This document shows positions 1 to 8,885 of a stretch of DNA of 37,503 bases, piece by piece. The position numbers and the translations under genes are program-made. The first letter of the stretch is position 1. Each line of letters starts with the position of its first letter. The notes under the pieces were generated by a model. The model did not search any database, was not told where the DNA came from, and saw only the letters and a program-made list of their open reading frames with translations. Source of the stretch: an uncultured Alphaproteobacteria bacterium (GTDB taxonomy: Bacteria; Pseudomonadota; Alphaproteobacteria; Caulobacterales; Hyphomonadaceae); the NCBI GenBank assembly GCA_903831255.1, contig CAIKWZ010000070.1, forward strand, positions 1 to 37,503, given 5' to 3'.

Positions 1-114
1 CGCCGCATAGGTCAGCGCGTCGAGATTAAGGACGCTCCAGCCGGTCTCGCCGACCAGACGCCGGCAGAGCGCCGAACCGATGAACCCGGCCCCGCCCGTC
101 ACCAAGACCCTCAT
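1..114 (-). CDS. rfbB: dTDP-glucose 4,6-dehydratase, N-terminal fragment (runs off left edge)
   Basis: Only the first 38 codons are in the window, read from an ATG at 114-112. The translation begins [19 protein letters not shown] and continues to LNLDALTYA. The GGAGFIG Rossmann loop followed by an N-L-D-A-L-T-Y-A stretch is typical of RfbB/RmlB, the NAD-dependent dehydratase that makes dTDP-4-keto-6-deoxyglucose for rhamnose and related O-antigen sugars. The gene diverges from the epimerase gene starting at 428. Other extended short-chain dehydrogenases (for example UDP-GlcNAc 4,6-dehydratases) share the N-terminal loop, so the exact substrate rests on the LDALTYA match alone. Confidence 0.75.
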   Translation of the reverse strand, partial: MRVLVTGGAGFIGSALCRRLVGETGWSVLNLDALTYAA

Positions 115-427
115 CGCCACGGCCCTTTCTGTCCCATCCGAACGCAACACCTGGACACGAGGTTCTGTCGCTCCAAAGCATCCGGCGTCGGCTCGATTGT
201 TGCCTAACTCTCCCAGAACTCGCTGGTCAAGTTCCGTCATACAAACAAGATCGCCTTCCAGTGCAGAAGCAAAGGGCTGTATCTAGTGTCTCGCACGGGC
301 GCTTCTTGAAATGCCTTTTCCGCGTCGAATGGGTAACCCCATTCGGGCTTTTGCCTTCCTAGTGGTTTCATTCTAGGTTCGTGCTGCGTGATGAGGGGCG
401 CGAACCCTCGCAGAAGGCGCCTCGGTC
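115..427. other. Divergent intergenic region, 313 bases, with a short hairpin
   Basis: No convincing gene is seen between the rfbB-like start and the epimerase start. By hand count, 241-360 is about 52-53% GC, lower than most of the window. It should contain the promoters for both divergent genes, but I cannot place -35/-10 pairs with confidence. One clear inverted repeat lies at 326-345. A 68-codon open frame at 80-286 overlaps the rfbB start and has no protein-like features. Confidence 0.6.
326..345. repeat. Perfect 8-bp inverted repeat, 4-base loop
   Basis: CGAATGGG and CCCATTCG flank the loop TAAC; the next bases are GGCTTTT. It looks like a weak intrinsic terminator on the plus strand, but no plus-strand gene lies upstream of it. 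A role as an operator or 5'-leader hairpin for the downstream epimerase gene is as likely. The structure is certain; its function is inference. Confidence 0.5.
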
Positions 428-1390
428 ATGCGAATTCTCCTAACAGGGGTCGCAGGGTTCATCGGATTCCACCTGGCCCGCGCGCTGCTGGCCCGGGGCC
501 ATGAGATCCGTGGCCTCGATAGCCTCAACTCGTATTATGATCCTCAGCTGAAGCGGGATCGCCTTTCGGAGATTGGCGATAGGCTTGGGTTCTCGTTTCG
601 TGAGGTTGACATCGCCGACCCGGAGGCCCTTGAGACGGCGTGTGAGGGATACTCCGCCGAGGTGATCATCCACCTCGCTGCCCAGGCAGGGGTCCGGTAC
701 TCGCTGATCAATCCGCGAGCTTATGTCGATTCAAATGTCCACGGGCAGCTCAACCTGCTTGAGCACGCCCGGACGCAATCTGGTCTTCGGCATTTTATCT
801 ATGCCTCCTCGTCTTCGGTTTACGGGGATCGCTCGGATGGACCCTTCCGCGAGACGGACCGATGCGATGCGCCTGCCTCGATTTATGCTGCAACCAAGAG
901 ATCCGGCGAGTTGCTCACGGAGACATATTCGCGGCTTTATGGACTGACGGCTTCGGGTTTAAGGTTTTTTACGGTCTATGGACCGTGGGGTCGGCCCGAC
1001 ATGGCCTATTGGTCATTCACTGAGGCCGTGTTGCGCGAAAGGCCGATCCAACTCTTCAATGGAGGTCAGCTGAGACGGGATTTCACCTATATCGACGATA
1101 TCGTCGAGGCGATTGTCCGCATGGCGGAGGTCGATCCAGAAGCCGGCCATCAGATCTATAATATCGGAAACTCCAGCCCAGTGACGCTTGATCGTTTTGT
1201 CAGAGCGATCGAGACTTCGTGTGGGCGAAAAGCGATCCGCGAGTACGCTCCTATGCAGCCTGGAGACGTAGGTGAGACATATGCAGATGTCTCAAAACTG
1301 GAGGCGCGCTATGGGTACCGACCTCAGGTTGCGATCGAGGATGGGATTGATCGCTTCGTGACATGGTTCCGCAGGCGGAGCGACCTCTGA
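428..1390 (+). CDS. NAD-dependent epimerase, probable UDP-glucuronate 4-epimerase
   Basis: This 320-residue extended short-chain dehydrogenase/reductase probably interconverts UDP-glucuronate and UDP-galacturonate, a precursor for LPS core or capsule. The NAD-binding GxxGxxG loop (GVAGFIG) is at residues 7-13 and the catalytic Tyr-x-x-x-Lys (YAATK) at 153-157. The SSSSVYG segment before it supplies the active-site Ser. The length and the N-terminal DSLNSYYDPQLKRDRL stretch match the CapI/LpsL-type UDP-glucuronate epimerases better than GalE. It is divergent from rfbB and convergent with galU (16-base gap). GC content is about 55% in the lines I counted, below its neighbours, which could mean acquisition with an exopolysaccharide locus to the left. 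Confidence 0.82.
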   Translation: MRILLTGVAGFIGFHLARALLARGHEIRGLDSLNSYYDPQLKRDRLSEIGDRLGFSFREVDIADPEALETACEGYSAEVIIHLAAQAGVRYSLINPRAYVDSNVHGQLNLLEHARTQSGLRHFIYASSSSVYGDRSDGPFRETDRCDAPASIYAATKRSGELLTETYSRLYGLTASGLRFFTVYGPWGRPDMAYWSFTEAVLRERPIQLFNGGQLRRDFTYIDDIVEAIVRMAEVDPEAGHQIYNIGNSSPVTLDRFVRAIETSCGRKAIREYAPMQPGDVGETYADVSKLEARYGYRPQVAIEDGIDRFVTWFRRRSDL

Positions 1391-1406
1391 GTTATGTCCG
1401 GAGGGA

Positions 1407-2288
1407 TCAGGTCTGCTTGAGCAGGTCCGTCAGGATCCTCTGTGCGTCTTTGCCAAGATCTTTGTGGGCGAGCGCCATGGCCGCGAAGGCCTGAAGGTAG
1501 AGCAGCTTATCCCCGCAATCATAGTCCTGGCCGTCATAGCGAAGCGCGTGAAAGGACTGGAGGGTCATGAGCCGGAGCATGGCGTCCGTCAGCTGGATCT
1601 CGCCTCCTGCGCCCGGGGTCTGTGTGGCGAGGAGATCGAAAATCTCCGGCTGAAGGATGTATCGTCCTGTAATCTTGAGGCGCGAAGGCGCCTCCGCTGC
1701 CGGCGGCTTTTCAACCATGCCTTTCATCGGGATGAGCGGACCAGCTGGCGCCCCAAACGGATCAATGACGCCATAGGACGAGACCCGTTCAGCCGGAACC
1801 TCGTCTACGGCGACAATGTTGCCGCCAACCTCCCGATAGGCCGCTATCATTTGGGAGAGGCATGAGGGCGATGCCTGGACCAGAACATCAGGCAGAAGCA
1901 CCGCAAACGGCTCGTCGCCGATGAGATCGCGGGCGCAAAGAACAGCATGGCCAAGTCCAAGGGCCTGTTGCTGACGCGTGAAGCTGGCGGCTCCAGCGGG
2001 CAGGGCGGCGCGCCGCAATTCTGCGAGGAGATCGGACTTACCCTTCGCCGAAAGTTGGGATTCCAGCTCGAAGGCATGGTCAAAATAGTCCTCGATGGAC
2101 CCCTTGTTGCGCCCTGTGACGAAGACGAAATGCTCGATCCCGGCCTCGCGCGCCTCGTCGACGACATACTGGATGGCTGGACGGTCAAAGACCGTAAGCA
2201 TTTCCTTGGGGACAGTTTTTGTCGCCGGCAATACCCGTGTCCCAAATCCTGCCACGGGCAGAACGGCTTTCCGAACGGGCTTTGACAT
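1407..2288 (-). CDS. galU: UTP--glucose-1-phosphate uridylyltransferase
   Basis: The 293-residue protein makes UDP-glucose from UTP and glucose-1-phosphate in the cytoplasm. The N-terminus shows the nucleotidyltransferase loop AGFGTRVLPATK followed by TVPKEML, and later FVTGRNKGSIEDYFD, all hallmarks of bacterial GalU. I start it at the ATG at 2288-2286, which has a GGAG-type ribosome binding site about 6 bases upstream. An upstream in-frame start at 2306 would add six residues outside the family alignment. It lies 69 bases downstream of glmS on the same strand and is probably cotranscribed, linking UDP-glucose supply to UDP-GlcNAc supply. It also provides the substrate that, after oxidation, feeds the neighbouring UDP-glucuronate epimerase. 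Confidence 0.93.
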   Translation of the reverse strand: MSKPVRKAVLPVAGFGTRVLPATKTVPKEMLTVFDRPAIQYVVDEAREAGIEHFVFVTGRNKGSIEDYFDHAFELESQLSAKGKSDLLAELRRAALPAGAASFTRQQQALGLGHAVLCARDLIGDEPFAVLLPDVLVQASPSCLSQMIAAYREVGGNIVAVDEVPAERVSSYGVIDPFGAPAGPLIPMKGMVEKPPAAEAPSRLKITGRYILQPEIFDLLATQTPGAGGEIQLTDAMLRLMTLQSFHALRYDGQDYDCGDKLLYLQAFAAMALAHKDLGKDAQRILTDLLKQT

Positions 2289-2357
2289 GGAGGCTCCGGA
2301 TAACAAACGATCCTCAATCGGACCACTTCTTGCAGCAATCTTTGTGCCGCAGTCGGG

Positions 2358-4193
2358 CTACTCGACCGTCACCGACTTGGCGAGATTGCGCGGCTGGTCG
2401 ACATCGGTCCCTTTTTCAACCGCAACGTGGTAGGCAAGCAGCTGGAGGGGAATGACCCCAATCAAGGGCTGAAGCACGCTCTCGCAGGTGGGCGTCTCCA
2501 GAACGGCCCACGGCGCGGAGCCAGCGGCCGCTCTGCCGCGGGCGTCAGTAATCAACAGCACCCGGCCACGACGCGCGGCCACTTCCTGTAGATTGGAGAG
2601 AGACTTCTCGAACAGGTGATCGAACGGGGCGGTCATCACGACGGGCGTTCGTTCATCGATCAGGGCGATTGGTCCGTGCTTGAGCTCCCCCGACGCATAG
2701 CCCTCAGCATGAATATAGGAGATTTCTTTCAGCTTGAGAGCGCCTTCAAGAGCGATCGGAAAATTCTGGCCTCGGCCCAGATAGAGGACGTCACGCGCCT
2801 TGGCGAGCTCTACTGCGATCGGGCGGATGTCAGTCTCCAGCTTGAGTGCGTCTCCGATCAGCCTCGGCAATTCCAGTAAGGATGTAACGAGCCGCTGCTC
2901 GTCCTCTTCAGTAAGACGGCCGCGCTGGCGACCCGCAGCGATAGCAAGGCAGAGGAGGGCGCAAAGCTGAGCGGTAAAGGCCTTGGTCGAGGCGACGCCG
3001 ACCTCAACGCCTGCATGGGTTGGAAACACAATGTCGGCCTGCCGTGCGATGGAGGAGGTCGGGACATTGACAACTGCTGCGGTCAGGACGCCGCGAGCTT
3101 TGCAGTATTCAAGCGCGGCCTTTGTGTCCGCGGTTTCACCGGACTGGGTAACAAGAAGAGCGAGCGTCCGTGGAGGAAGCACGGGGTCCCGATAACGAAA
3201 CTCTGAGGCGACATCGACATCTGTGGAGACGCCCGCGAGCTGCTCAAACCAGTACCTGGCGACATATCCGGCATAATAAGCGGTGCCGCAGGCGACAATC
3301 TGGATACGGTCGATGGCGGAAAAGTCGACCTTACGTCCCGACGCCTGGTCGGGAAGTTCCACCGCTCCCCTGAATGCGTCGACATAGGCGCTGATCGTCC
3401 GACTTGAGAAATCGGGTTGCTCAAAGATCTCCTTTTGCATGAAGTGCCGATAGACGCCCTTCTCGGCGGCCGCCCCCGCGCCGGGGACGAGGGTCGTCGG
3501 GCGGGAAACGGGCGTATCGGTCTCCGTGAAAATCAGGGCTTCAGTTCGCGACAGTGCGCACCAGTCGCCCTCTTCAAGATAGATCACTTTCTGTGTGAAG
3601 GGGCCTACGGCCAGAGCATCCGACCCCAGATACATCTCGCCGTCTCCAAGGCCGATGACGAGGGGAGAGCCCCGTCTGGCCCCGAGAATAAGGTCATCCT
3701 CACCTGCGATGAGAGCGGCGATTGCAAAGGCCCCCCTGAGCTGGGTCAGGGTCCTCGAGAAAGCTGTTCGCGCATCAAGCCCCGCTTCAAGACCTTCATC
3801 GATGAGGTGAGCAATCGTCTCCGAATCCGTCTCCGAGGTGAAAACCCGTCCGCGGCTCTCAAGCTGGTCCCGGAGCTCGCGGAAATTCTCGATGATGCCG
3901 TTATGGACGATCGCGACGCGGCCTGCGGCGTGGGGATGGGCATTGGCTTCATTCGCTTCGCCGTGCGTCGCCCAGCGCGTATGACCGATCCCAATAAGAC
4001 CTGTCGGACCGGCTGCGCTGACCAGGTCCGCCAGATTGCCGAGCTTGCCAGGAGCGCGGATGCGCTGGATCCCGACATCCTTCAGTAGGGCGATGCCAGC
4101 GCTGTCATATCCTCGATACTCCAGACGCCGGAGCGCTTCGACGAGACGCATAGCGACCGGTCTGACGCCGACGATGCCGATAATGCCGCACAT
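2358..4193 (-). CDS. glmS: Glutamine--fructose-6-phosphate aminotransferase (isomerizing)
   Basis: This 611-residue enzyme makes glucosamine-6-phosphate from fructose-6-phosphate and glutamine, the first step to UDP-GlcNAc for peptidoglycan and lipid A. It begins MCGIIGIVG; Cys2 becomes the N-terminal nucleophile of the class II glutaminase domain (about residues 2-220). Two SIS sugar-isomerase domains follow (about 285-425 and 460-600), with CGTAYYAG and SQSGETADT motifs. The C-terminus PRNLAKSVTVE is the diagnostic GlmS tail. Full length, no defects seen. It diverges from glmM across 170 bases. I saw no glmS-type ribozyme, as expected outside Firmicutes. Confidence 0.97.
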   Translation of the reverse strand: MCGIIGIVGVRPVAMRLVEALRRLEYRGYDSAGIALLKDVGIQRIRAPGKLGNLADLVSAAGPTGLIGIGHTRWATHGEANEANAHPHAAGRVAIVHNGIIENFRELRDQLESRGRVFTSETDSETIAHLIDEGLEAGLDARTAFSRTLTQLRGAFAIAALIAGEDDLILGARRGSPLVIGLGDGEMYLGSDALAVGPFTQKVIYLEEGDWCALSRTEALIFTETDTPVSRPTTLVPGAGAAAEKGVYRHFMQKEIFEQPDFSSRTISAYVDAFRGAVELPDQASGRKVDFSAIDRIQIVACGTAYYAGYVARYWFEQLAGVSTDVDVASEFRYRDPVLPPRTLALLVTQSGETADTKAALEYCKARGVLTAAVVNVPTSSIARQADIVFPTHAGVEVGVASTKAFTAQLCALLCLAIAAGRQRGRLTEEDEQRLVTSLLELPRLIGDALKLETDIRPIAVELAKARDVLYLGRGQNFPIALEGALKLKEISYIHAEGYASGELKHGPIALIDERTPVVMTAPFDHLFEKSLSNLQEVAARRGRVLLITDARGRAAAGSAPWAVLETPTCESVLQPLIGVIPLQLLAYHVAVEKGTDVDQPRNLAKSVTVE

Positions 4194-4363
4194 GGGAGGA
4201 ATCCGAACTGATGTCGCAGCTCATCTACAGGCGGAAGCCGCGTTAAGGGATCGCAAAACAGCGTCAGGCGGCGTCACGAATGTCACGACTGCACGACAAG
4301 ATCTGGTAAGGGGGCGGGGGATCTGGCGGGTGATGATCGTCTCCGTGGAACGTTGGTGAGCAC

Positions 4364-5710
4364 ATGAGCGGTCGCAAGATCTTTGGAACGGACGGTATTC
4401 GCGGGCAGGTGAACTCCTGGCCCGTGACGCCTGAGATGGCCATGCGCCTCGGAATGGCCGCCGCAGCCTATTTCCGGCGCTCGGAACCACGCCGACATCT
4501 GGTGGTGATTGGCAAGGATACGCGTCTTTCAGGCTATATGCTCGAACCGGCCCTGACAGCGGGTTTTACGGCCAAGGGAATGGATGTGGTCCTGTTCGGC
4601 CCGCTCCCGACCCCCGGTGTTTCGATGCTGACGCGCTCGCTCCGGGCGGATCTCGGCGTCATGATTTCAGCGTCTCATAATGGTTACCAGGACAACGGCA
4701 TCAAGCTGTTTGGACCCGATGGATACAAGCTGTCGGATGAGGCCGAGCTCGCGATTGAGGGGTTGATGAGCAAGGGGCTCGATGAGGATCTCGCAGCGCC
4801 AGCCGACCTTGGGCGCGCTCAGCGGGTCGACGATGCGCAGTCCCGATATGTTGAGATCGTCAAGGCGACCTTCCCACGTAAGCTGCGTCTGTCCAATCTT
4901 CGCATCGTCATCGATTGCGCCAATGGCGCCGCCTACAAGGTCGCACCCAAGGCATTGTTTGAGCTGGGGGCGGAGGTCTTTCCCATCGGGGTGGACCCCT
5001 CAGGGTTCAACATCAATCGCGAGGTCGGATCGACGGATACGCGAGCCCTGGTCGAAGCCGTGCACCGGTATCGCGCTGACATTGGGATCGCGCTCGATGG
5101 GGACGCCGACAGGGTGGTGCTCTGTGATGAGACCGGGCGAATCATAGATGGGGATCAGCTTTTGGGTCTCATCGCGCAGAGCTGGAAGGCGCAGGGGCGT
5201 CTCGCCAAAAATGCGGTGGTGGCCACGGTTATGTCCAATCTGGGCCTTGAGACCCATCTCAAGGGTCTGGGCGTTCGTCTCGAGCGGACGCAGGTTGGGG
5301 ACCGCTATGTCGTCGGTCGGATGATGGAAAAGGGCATTAATGTGGGCGGCGAGCAGTCGGGCCACATCGTTCTGTCCGATTTTTCGACAACCGGCGATGG
5401 GCTGGTTGCGGCCCTGCAGGTACTGGCGGTGATGATTGAGACCGGCCGTCGTCTGAGCGAAGTCGCGCACGTTTTTGATCCCGCGCCCCAGCGGCTGGTC
5501 AATCGTCCTTACAAGGGCGGAGATCCGCTCGCCCGTAAGCACGTTCAGGAGGCGATCGCGGCAGCAGAAAAGGCTCTGGGATCCCGAGGCCGCCTGCTGG
5601 TTCGTCGGTCGGGAACAGAACCGATTATCCGTGTCATGGCGCAGGCGGAGACGGACGATCTTGTCCATGAGGCGGTCGATGGAGTGTTGGCGTCTCTCGA
5701 TCGAGATTAG
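4364..5710 (+). CDS. glmM: Phosphoglucosamine mutase
   Basis: The 448-residue protein converts glucosamine-6-phosphate to glucosamine-1-phosphate, the step after GlmS. It opens with [11 protein letters not shown]. The phosphoserine motif ISASHN is at 101-106 with catalytic Ser104, the magnesium loop DGDADR at 245-250, the sugar-binding GGEQSGH near 330 and the C-terminal phosphate-binding RRSGTEP. After SASHN the usual Pro is Gly ([11 protein letters not shown]), a mild departure. A GGTGAG ribosome binding site precedes the ATG. It is divergent from glmS, so the two sequential enzymes share an intergenic control region. In many alphaproteobacteria glmM instead follows ftsH or folP, so this placement is lineage-specific. 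Confidence 0.96.
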   Translation: MSGRKIFGTDGIRGQVNSWPVTPEMAMRLGMAAAAYFRRSEPRRHLVVIGKDTRLSGYMLEPALTAGFTAKGMDVVLFGPLPTPGVSMLTRSLRADLGVMISASHNGYQDNGIKLFGPDGYKLSDEAELAIEGLMSKGLDEDLAAPADLGRAQRVDDAQSRYVEIVKATFPRKLRLSNLRIVIDCANGAAYKVAPKALFELGAEVFPIGVDPSGFNINREVGSTDTRALVEAVHRYRADIGIALDGDADRVVLCDETGRIIDGDQLLGLIAQSWKAQGRLAKNAVVATVMSNLGLETHLKGLGVRLERTQVGDRYVVGRMMEKGINVGGEQSGHIVLSDFSTTGDGLVAALQVLAVMIETGRRLSEVAHVFDPAPQRLVNRPYKGGDPLARKHVQEAIAAAEKALGSRGRLLVRRSGTEPIIRVMAQAETDDLVHEAVDGVLASLDRD

Positions 5711-5716
5711 TGGGCG

Positions 5717-6130
5717 CTATCGGTAGGTGTAGTGCTTGTGCAGAAAATAGCTTGAAAACGCTGGAGTTGCGACGCCAGCCAGGTGAGCAAACTCGAAGGG
5801 ATGGAAGGTCCAGCCGGCATAAGGCAGAACGATCCGTGCGAGGATCGAGCTGACAAACCAGGCAAGCGCCAGTCCGATCGCATTGACCTGAGTGAACCGG
5901 ATCACCCTCCGCCTGAGGGGGGTGTTCGGGTCCCCGAAAATCACCTTCTGGAACGCCACGAACGCGATCAGCATCCCCACCATGTAGGCGAGCACGACCG
6001 CGGCCTCGAAGGGCATCATGATATCGAACAGATAGCGGGCGATGAGATTGGCGAGCGCCGCAATAGCGCCGATCGCCAGAAAGCGAGTAAATTCCCGGAG
6101 GCTGGCTCTATCGGCTTGCGCGGCGGTCAT
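5717..6130 (-). CDS. GtrA-like polytopic membrane protein
   Basis: This 137-residue protein has four predicted membrane segments (about residues 15-35, 42-60, 78-98, 108-130). The Phe-Leu-x-x-G-x-x-x-x-x-x-N N-terminal pattern (EFTRFLAIGAIAALANLIARY) and the terminal FLHKHYTYR stretch (a YFLHKHYTF-like ending) are typical of the GtrA family (PF04138). Family members are thought to help move polyprenyl-phosphate-linked sugars across the inner membrane. Its ATG overlaps the stop of the upstream HAD-UbiA gene by 4 bases, so the two are translationally coupled. It is convergent with glmM (6-base gap). The lipid-linked substrate is inferred from the partner gene. Confidence 0.88.
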   Translation of the reverse strand: MTAAQADRASLREFTRFLAIGAIAALANLIARYLFDIMMPFEAAVVLAYMVGMLIAFVAFQKVIFGDPNTPLRRRVIRFTQVNAIGLALAWFVSSILARIVLPYAGWTFHPFEFAHLAGVATPAFSSYFLHKHYTYR

Positions 6131-7710
6131 CTTCCGGCGGCCAGGCTGTCGAGCGCCTGTCGGGAGGGAGCGTCCGTCGCTAAAGGGTTATGCGCCTCGG
6201 AGGGGGAGCCGAAGGCGGCGAAGAGGAAGCTGGCGGCCAGAGCTGCGCCCAGTCCAAGACTTGCAGGGTCCCTGATGGCGAACGTCACCGGATCGTCATC
6301 CAGTTGGGCCCGATTGGCGAGAAGCCAGACCCGCATCAGCCAGATCGACAGAATGAGCGGCGCCATCCAGAGGGCGTCCGGAGCCTGATAGACGCCGGAT
6401 GGCCAGGCTGAATCGATGAGATAGAGGACGAGGATGATCGGGCAGGCCGTGGCCGCTGCAAGGCCGAGCGCCAGGGTCAGGGGCGCATCCCGGGCCGTAT
6501 ATCCTCGATTGGCGACCTGCGTGTCGCCGGCTTCGGCCTTTTTCAGCACTTCGACATGGCGCTTGGCGAGCGAGAGGGAGAAGAACAGGAACATCGAAAA
6601 GACGATCAGCCACTGCGTGACCTCGACCCCGGCAAGCGCCCCACCCATGAAGAGGCGAAGGGTGAAGAGGACGCCAAGGAGAAGGGCGTCAAAGAGCGGG
6701 ATGCGCTTGAGGCTGATCGAATAGGACAGTGTGATGACGAGATAGGCCGCCATCAGGCTGAAGAAGGCGGGTGAGAGCAGATAGGCCCCGACGAGGCCCG
6801 TGATGATCAGAACGGGCGCTGCGACAAATCCCTGCCAGAGCTTGATGCGTCCTGAGGCGAATGGACGTTTGTTCTTGGAATGGTGGCGACGATCGGCGTT
6901 GAGGTCGAGAAGATCGTTGAGAATATAGGTGCCTGACGCCATCAGCCCGACTAGCGGAAAACCCAGCAGACATCGGATGAACGCTTCAGGCTCGGAGGTC
7001 TTGAGGGCAAGGATCGGCGCGACGAAGATCAGGAGGTTCTTAGCCCACTGATGCAGCCGCATCGCCTTGCGCCACGATCTGAGGTCTCCTCCGGGCCGGT
7101 CGAACACAGCGCCGACCTCCGCGCCCCGGGCGCGGATCGCTGCCGAACGAGCCGTGCCGCCGTCGACATGGGAGGCGAGGCGTGCGGCCGTCCAGACTTT
7201 CATGTCGGCGGGACTGTCGCCGATATACTCAAATCCGTTGGGATAAGCGGCCTTGAGGCGCGCCGCTTTGTTTCGGCCCTTGTTGTTGACCGTCCCATCG
7301 CTCGCCATGATGCTGGTGAACACGCCGAAATGGTCGGCGACCGCCTTCACCATGCTTTGATCCGCCGCGGACGCAAGGACGACCTCTCGTCCAGCCTCGC
7401 GGGCTTTGCGACAATAGGCGAGAACCTCCTCGTTTACCGGCAGACGTGTGACGTCTACGTCGGCCGCCTGGCTCAGGCGGGCTTTGATCCGGGCGATCGA
7501 GAAGGGCAGAAGGATGAGCTGGAGGAGCGTCCACAATGGCCGCACGCGTAATCGATTGGCGATCGCCTCAAACAGAGTGTCGGTTAAAAGGAACGTCCCG
7601 TCGAGATCGACCGCGAGGGGAAGGCCGCCCTGACCCGGAACCTGAGCGGGGGACAGTAAGGATTGTGGGGCCGGCTCAGGGGGGGCGGACAGGTTCATCA
7701 GGGCTCTCAT
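6127..7710 (-). CDS. HAD phosphatase-UbiA prenyltransferase fusion (decaprenyl-phosphate phosphoribosyltransferase-like)
   Basis: This two-domain protein has up to 527 residues. Residues about 30-200 form a haloacid-dehalogenase-type phosphatase, with DLDGT (Asp35, Asp37) and YIGDSPADMKVW near 175-185. Residues about 215-515 form a UbiA-family membrane domain with the metal/diphosphate motif NDxxDxxxD at 265-273 and YSISLKRIPLFDALLLG as the second conserved region. This layout matches enzymes that transfer phosphoribose from PRPP to polyprenyl phosphate and then remove the 5-phosphate, best known from mycobacterial arabinan synthesis. That assignment is by homology; the final pentose is unknown. 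The gene overlaps the GtrA-like gene by 4 bases. The ATG at 7698 has a better ribosome binding site (GAGAG, 5 bases away) than the ATG at 7710. Confidence 0.85.
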   Translation of the reverse strand: MRALMNLSAPPEPAPQSLLSPAQVPGQGGLPLAVDLDGTFLLTDTLFEAIANRLRVRPLWTLLQLILLPFSIARIKARLSQAADVDVTRLPVNEEVLAYCRKAREAGREVVLASAADQSMVKAVADHFGVFTSIMASDGTVNNKGRNKAARLKAAYPNGFEYIGDSPADMKVWTAARLASHVDGGTARSAAIRARGAEVGAVFDRPGGDLRSWRKAMRLHQWAKNLLIFVAPILALKTSEPEAFIRCLLGFPLVGLMASGTYILNDLLDLNADRRHHSKNKRPFASGRIKLWQGFVAAPVLIITGLVGAYLLSPAFFSLMAAYLVITLSYSISLKRIPLFDALLLGVLFTLRLFMGGALAGVEVTQWLIVFSMFLFFSLSLAKRHVEVLKKAEAGDTQVANRGYTARDAPLTLALGLAAATACPIILVLYLIDSAWPSGVYQAPDALWMAPLILSIWLMRVWLLANRAQLDDDPVTFAIRDPASLGLGAALAASFLFAAFGSPSEAHNPLATDAPSRQALDSLAAGR

Positions 7711-7748
7711 AATCGGCCAGTGCGCAAAGCCGGACGTCGACGGCTGAA

Positions 7749-7759
7749 TTTAGTCTAAA
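7749..7759. repeat. 11-base palindrome TTTAGTCTAAA in the kdsA/UbiA divergent region
   Basis: TTTAG-T-CTAAA is a perfect palindrome in the AT-rich part of the 235-base region between the HAD-UbiA gene and kdsA, which are divergent. Its placement suits an operator or overlapping -10 elements, but no complete promoter can be assigned on either strand. Confidence 0.3.
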
Positions 7760-7945
7760 CTGCTCAAGAGAGCGTTGATCCGGCAACTCCAGACGTTCAA
7801 TAGGCGACCTTGCAGCCTGCGATCGCCTGTCGGGAGCGAGGCCGTTCAGGATAGAGGACGAGAAAACGACCGCTCAAAAGGCATGGAGACCTATGGTCTT
7901 CAGCTTCGAGAGGGTTCATATGGGCGCGAACCAAGGAGCATTGCC

Positions 7946-8809
7946 ATGGCGGACGGCGTGGACCTGACCCCCAACCCTATCGTGGAAATCGCCTCAGCCA
8001 GGGGCGCTGTTCGGATCGGTCCGGATCAGCCGGTGGTCTTTATCGCCGGCCCCTGCGCGCTTGAATCTCGCGATCACGCCCTCAAAATGGCCTCGGCGCT
8101 GCGGGCGATCGGCGATCGTCTTGGCTGCTCGATCATCTACAAGACCTCCTTCGACAAGGCCAATCGCACCAGCGTCAAGTCCTACCGAGGGGTGGGCCTT
8201 GAGGACGCCTTGCCGGTCTTCCAGGACGTGCGGGATGCAACCGGTCTTCCGGTGATCACAGACGTCCATCTCCCTGAGCAGTGCGCGATCGCCGCTGAGG
8301 CGGTCGATATCCTTCAGATCCCGGCCTTCCTGTGCCGGCAGACCGATCTGTTGGTCGCCGCAGCGGAGACCGGTCGCGTCGTGAACGTCAAGAAGGGTCA
8401 GTTTCTGGCGCCCTGGGACATGAAGAATGTGGTGCAAAAGCTGGTGGCCTCTGGCTGTCGGGATGTGCTGGTGACGGAACGCGGCGTATCATTTGGATAC
8501 AACACGCTGGTGTCTGACATGCGCGCCCTGCCTGAGCTGGCGGCGACGGGCGCGCCGGTCGTTTTCGACGCGACCCATTCAGTCCAGCAACCAGGCGGGC
8601 AGGGGGCGACCTCGGGCGGCCAGAGACAGTTTGTTCCCGTTCTGGCTCGTGCGGCCGCAGCGGTGGGCGTCAGCGCGGTGTTCATTGAAACCCACGAGGC
8701 GCCGGACCGTGCGCCTTCGGACGGCCCCAACATGGTGCCTCTCGATCAGCTCGAGGAATTGATGAGACAGATCATGGCGTTTGACCGTCTCGCGAAGTCC
8801 TTCATCTGA
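7946..8809 (+). CDS. kdsA: 3-deoxy-8-phosphooctulonate synthase (metal-dependent class)
   Basis: The 287-residue cytoplasmic enzyme condenses phosphoenolpyruvate with arabinose-5-phosphate to give Kdo-8-phosphate. The motifs [21 protein letters not shown] and [13 protein letters not shown] are characteristic. Cys37 (in AGPCALES) stands where the E. coli enzyme has Asn, and DATHS, IETHEAP and SDGPN supply the other expected His, Glu and Asp ligands. This is therefore the metal-dependent type. I chose the ATG at 7946, preceded by AAGGAG with good spacing. The frame stays open upstream to 7775, but those 57 residues are not conserved KdsA sequence. It is the first gene of a Kdo operon with kdsD and kdsB. 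Confidence 0.95.
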   Translation: MADGVDLTPNPIVEIASARGAVRIGPDQPVVFIAGPCALESRDHALKMASALRAIGDRLGCSIIYKTSFDKANRTSVKSYRGVGLEDALPVFQDVRDATGLPVITDVHLPEQCAIAAEAVDILQIPAFLCRQTDLLVAAAETGRVVNVKKGQFLAPWDMKNVVQKLVASGCRDVLVTERGVSFGYNTLVSDMRALPELAATGAPVVFDATHSVQQPGGQGATSGGQRQFVPVLARAAAAVGVSAVFIETHEAPDRAPSDGPNMVPLDQLEELMRQIMAFDRLAKSFI

Positions 8810-8885
8810 GACATCGATCGGTCTGCAGGCCTCTGAAGGTCGGGCGGCCTGCGACAGACCACGACAGTGTTTGGGTTCAAAAGCC

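Noticed and set aside
3417-4088. 223-codon open frame opposite glmS
   Set aside because: Antisense to the conserved glmS coding sequence and without any recognisable motif.
7775-7945. 57-codon N-terminal extension of kdsA
   Set aside because: Not conserved KdsA sequence; the ATG at 7946 has a good AAGGAG site.
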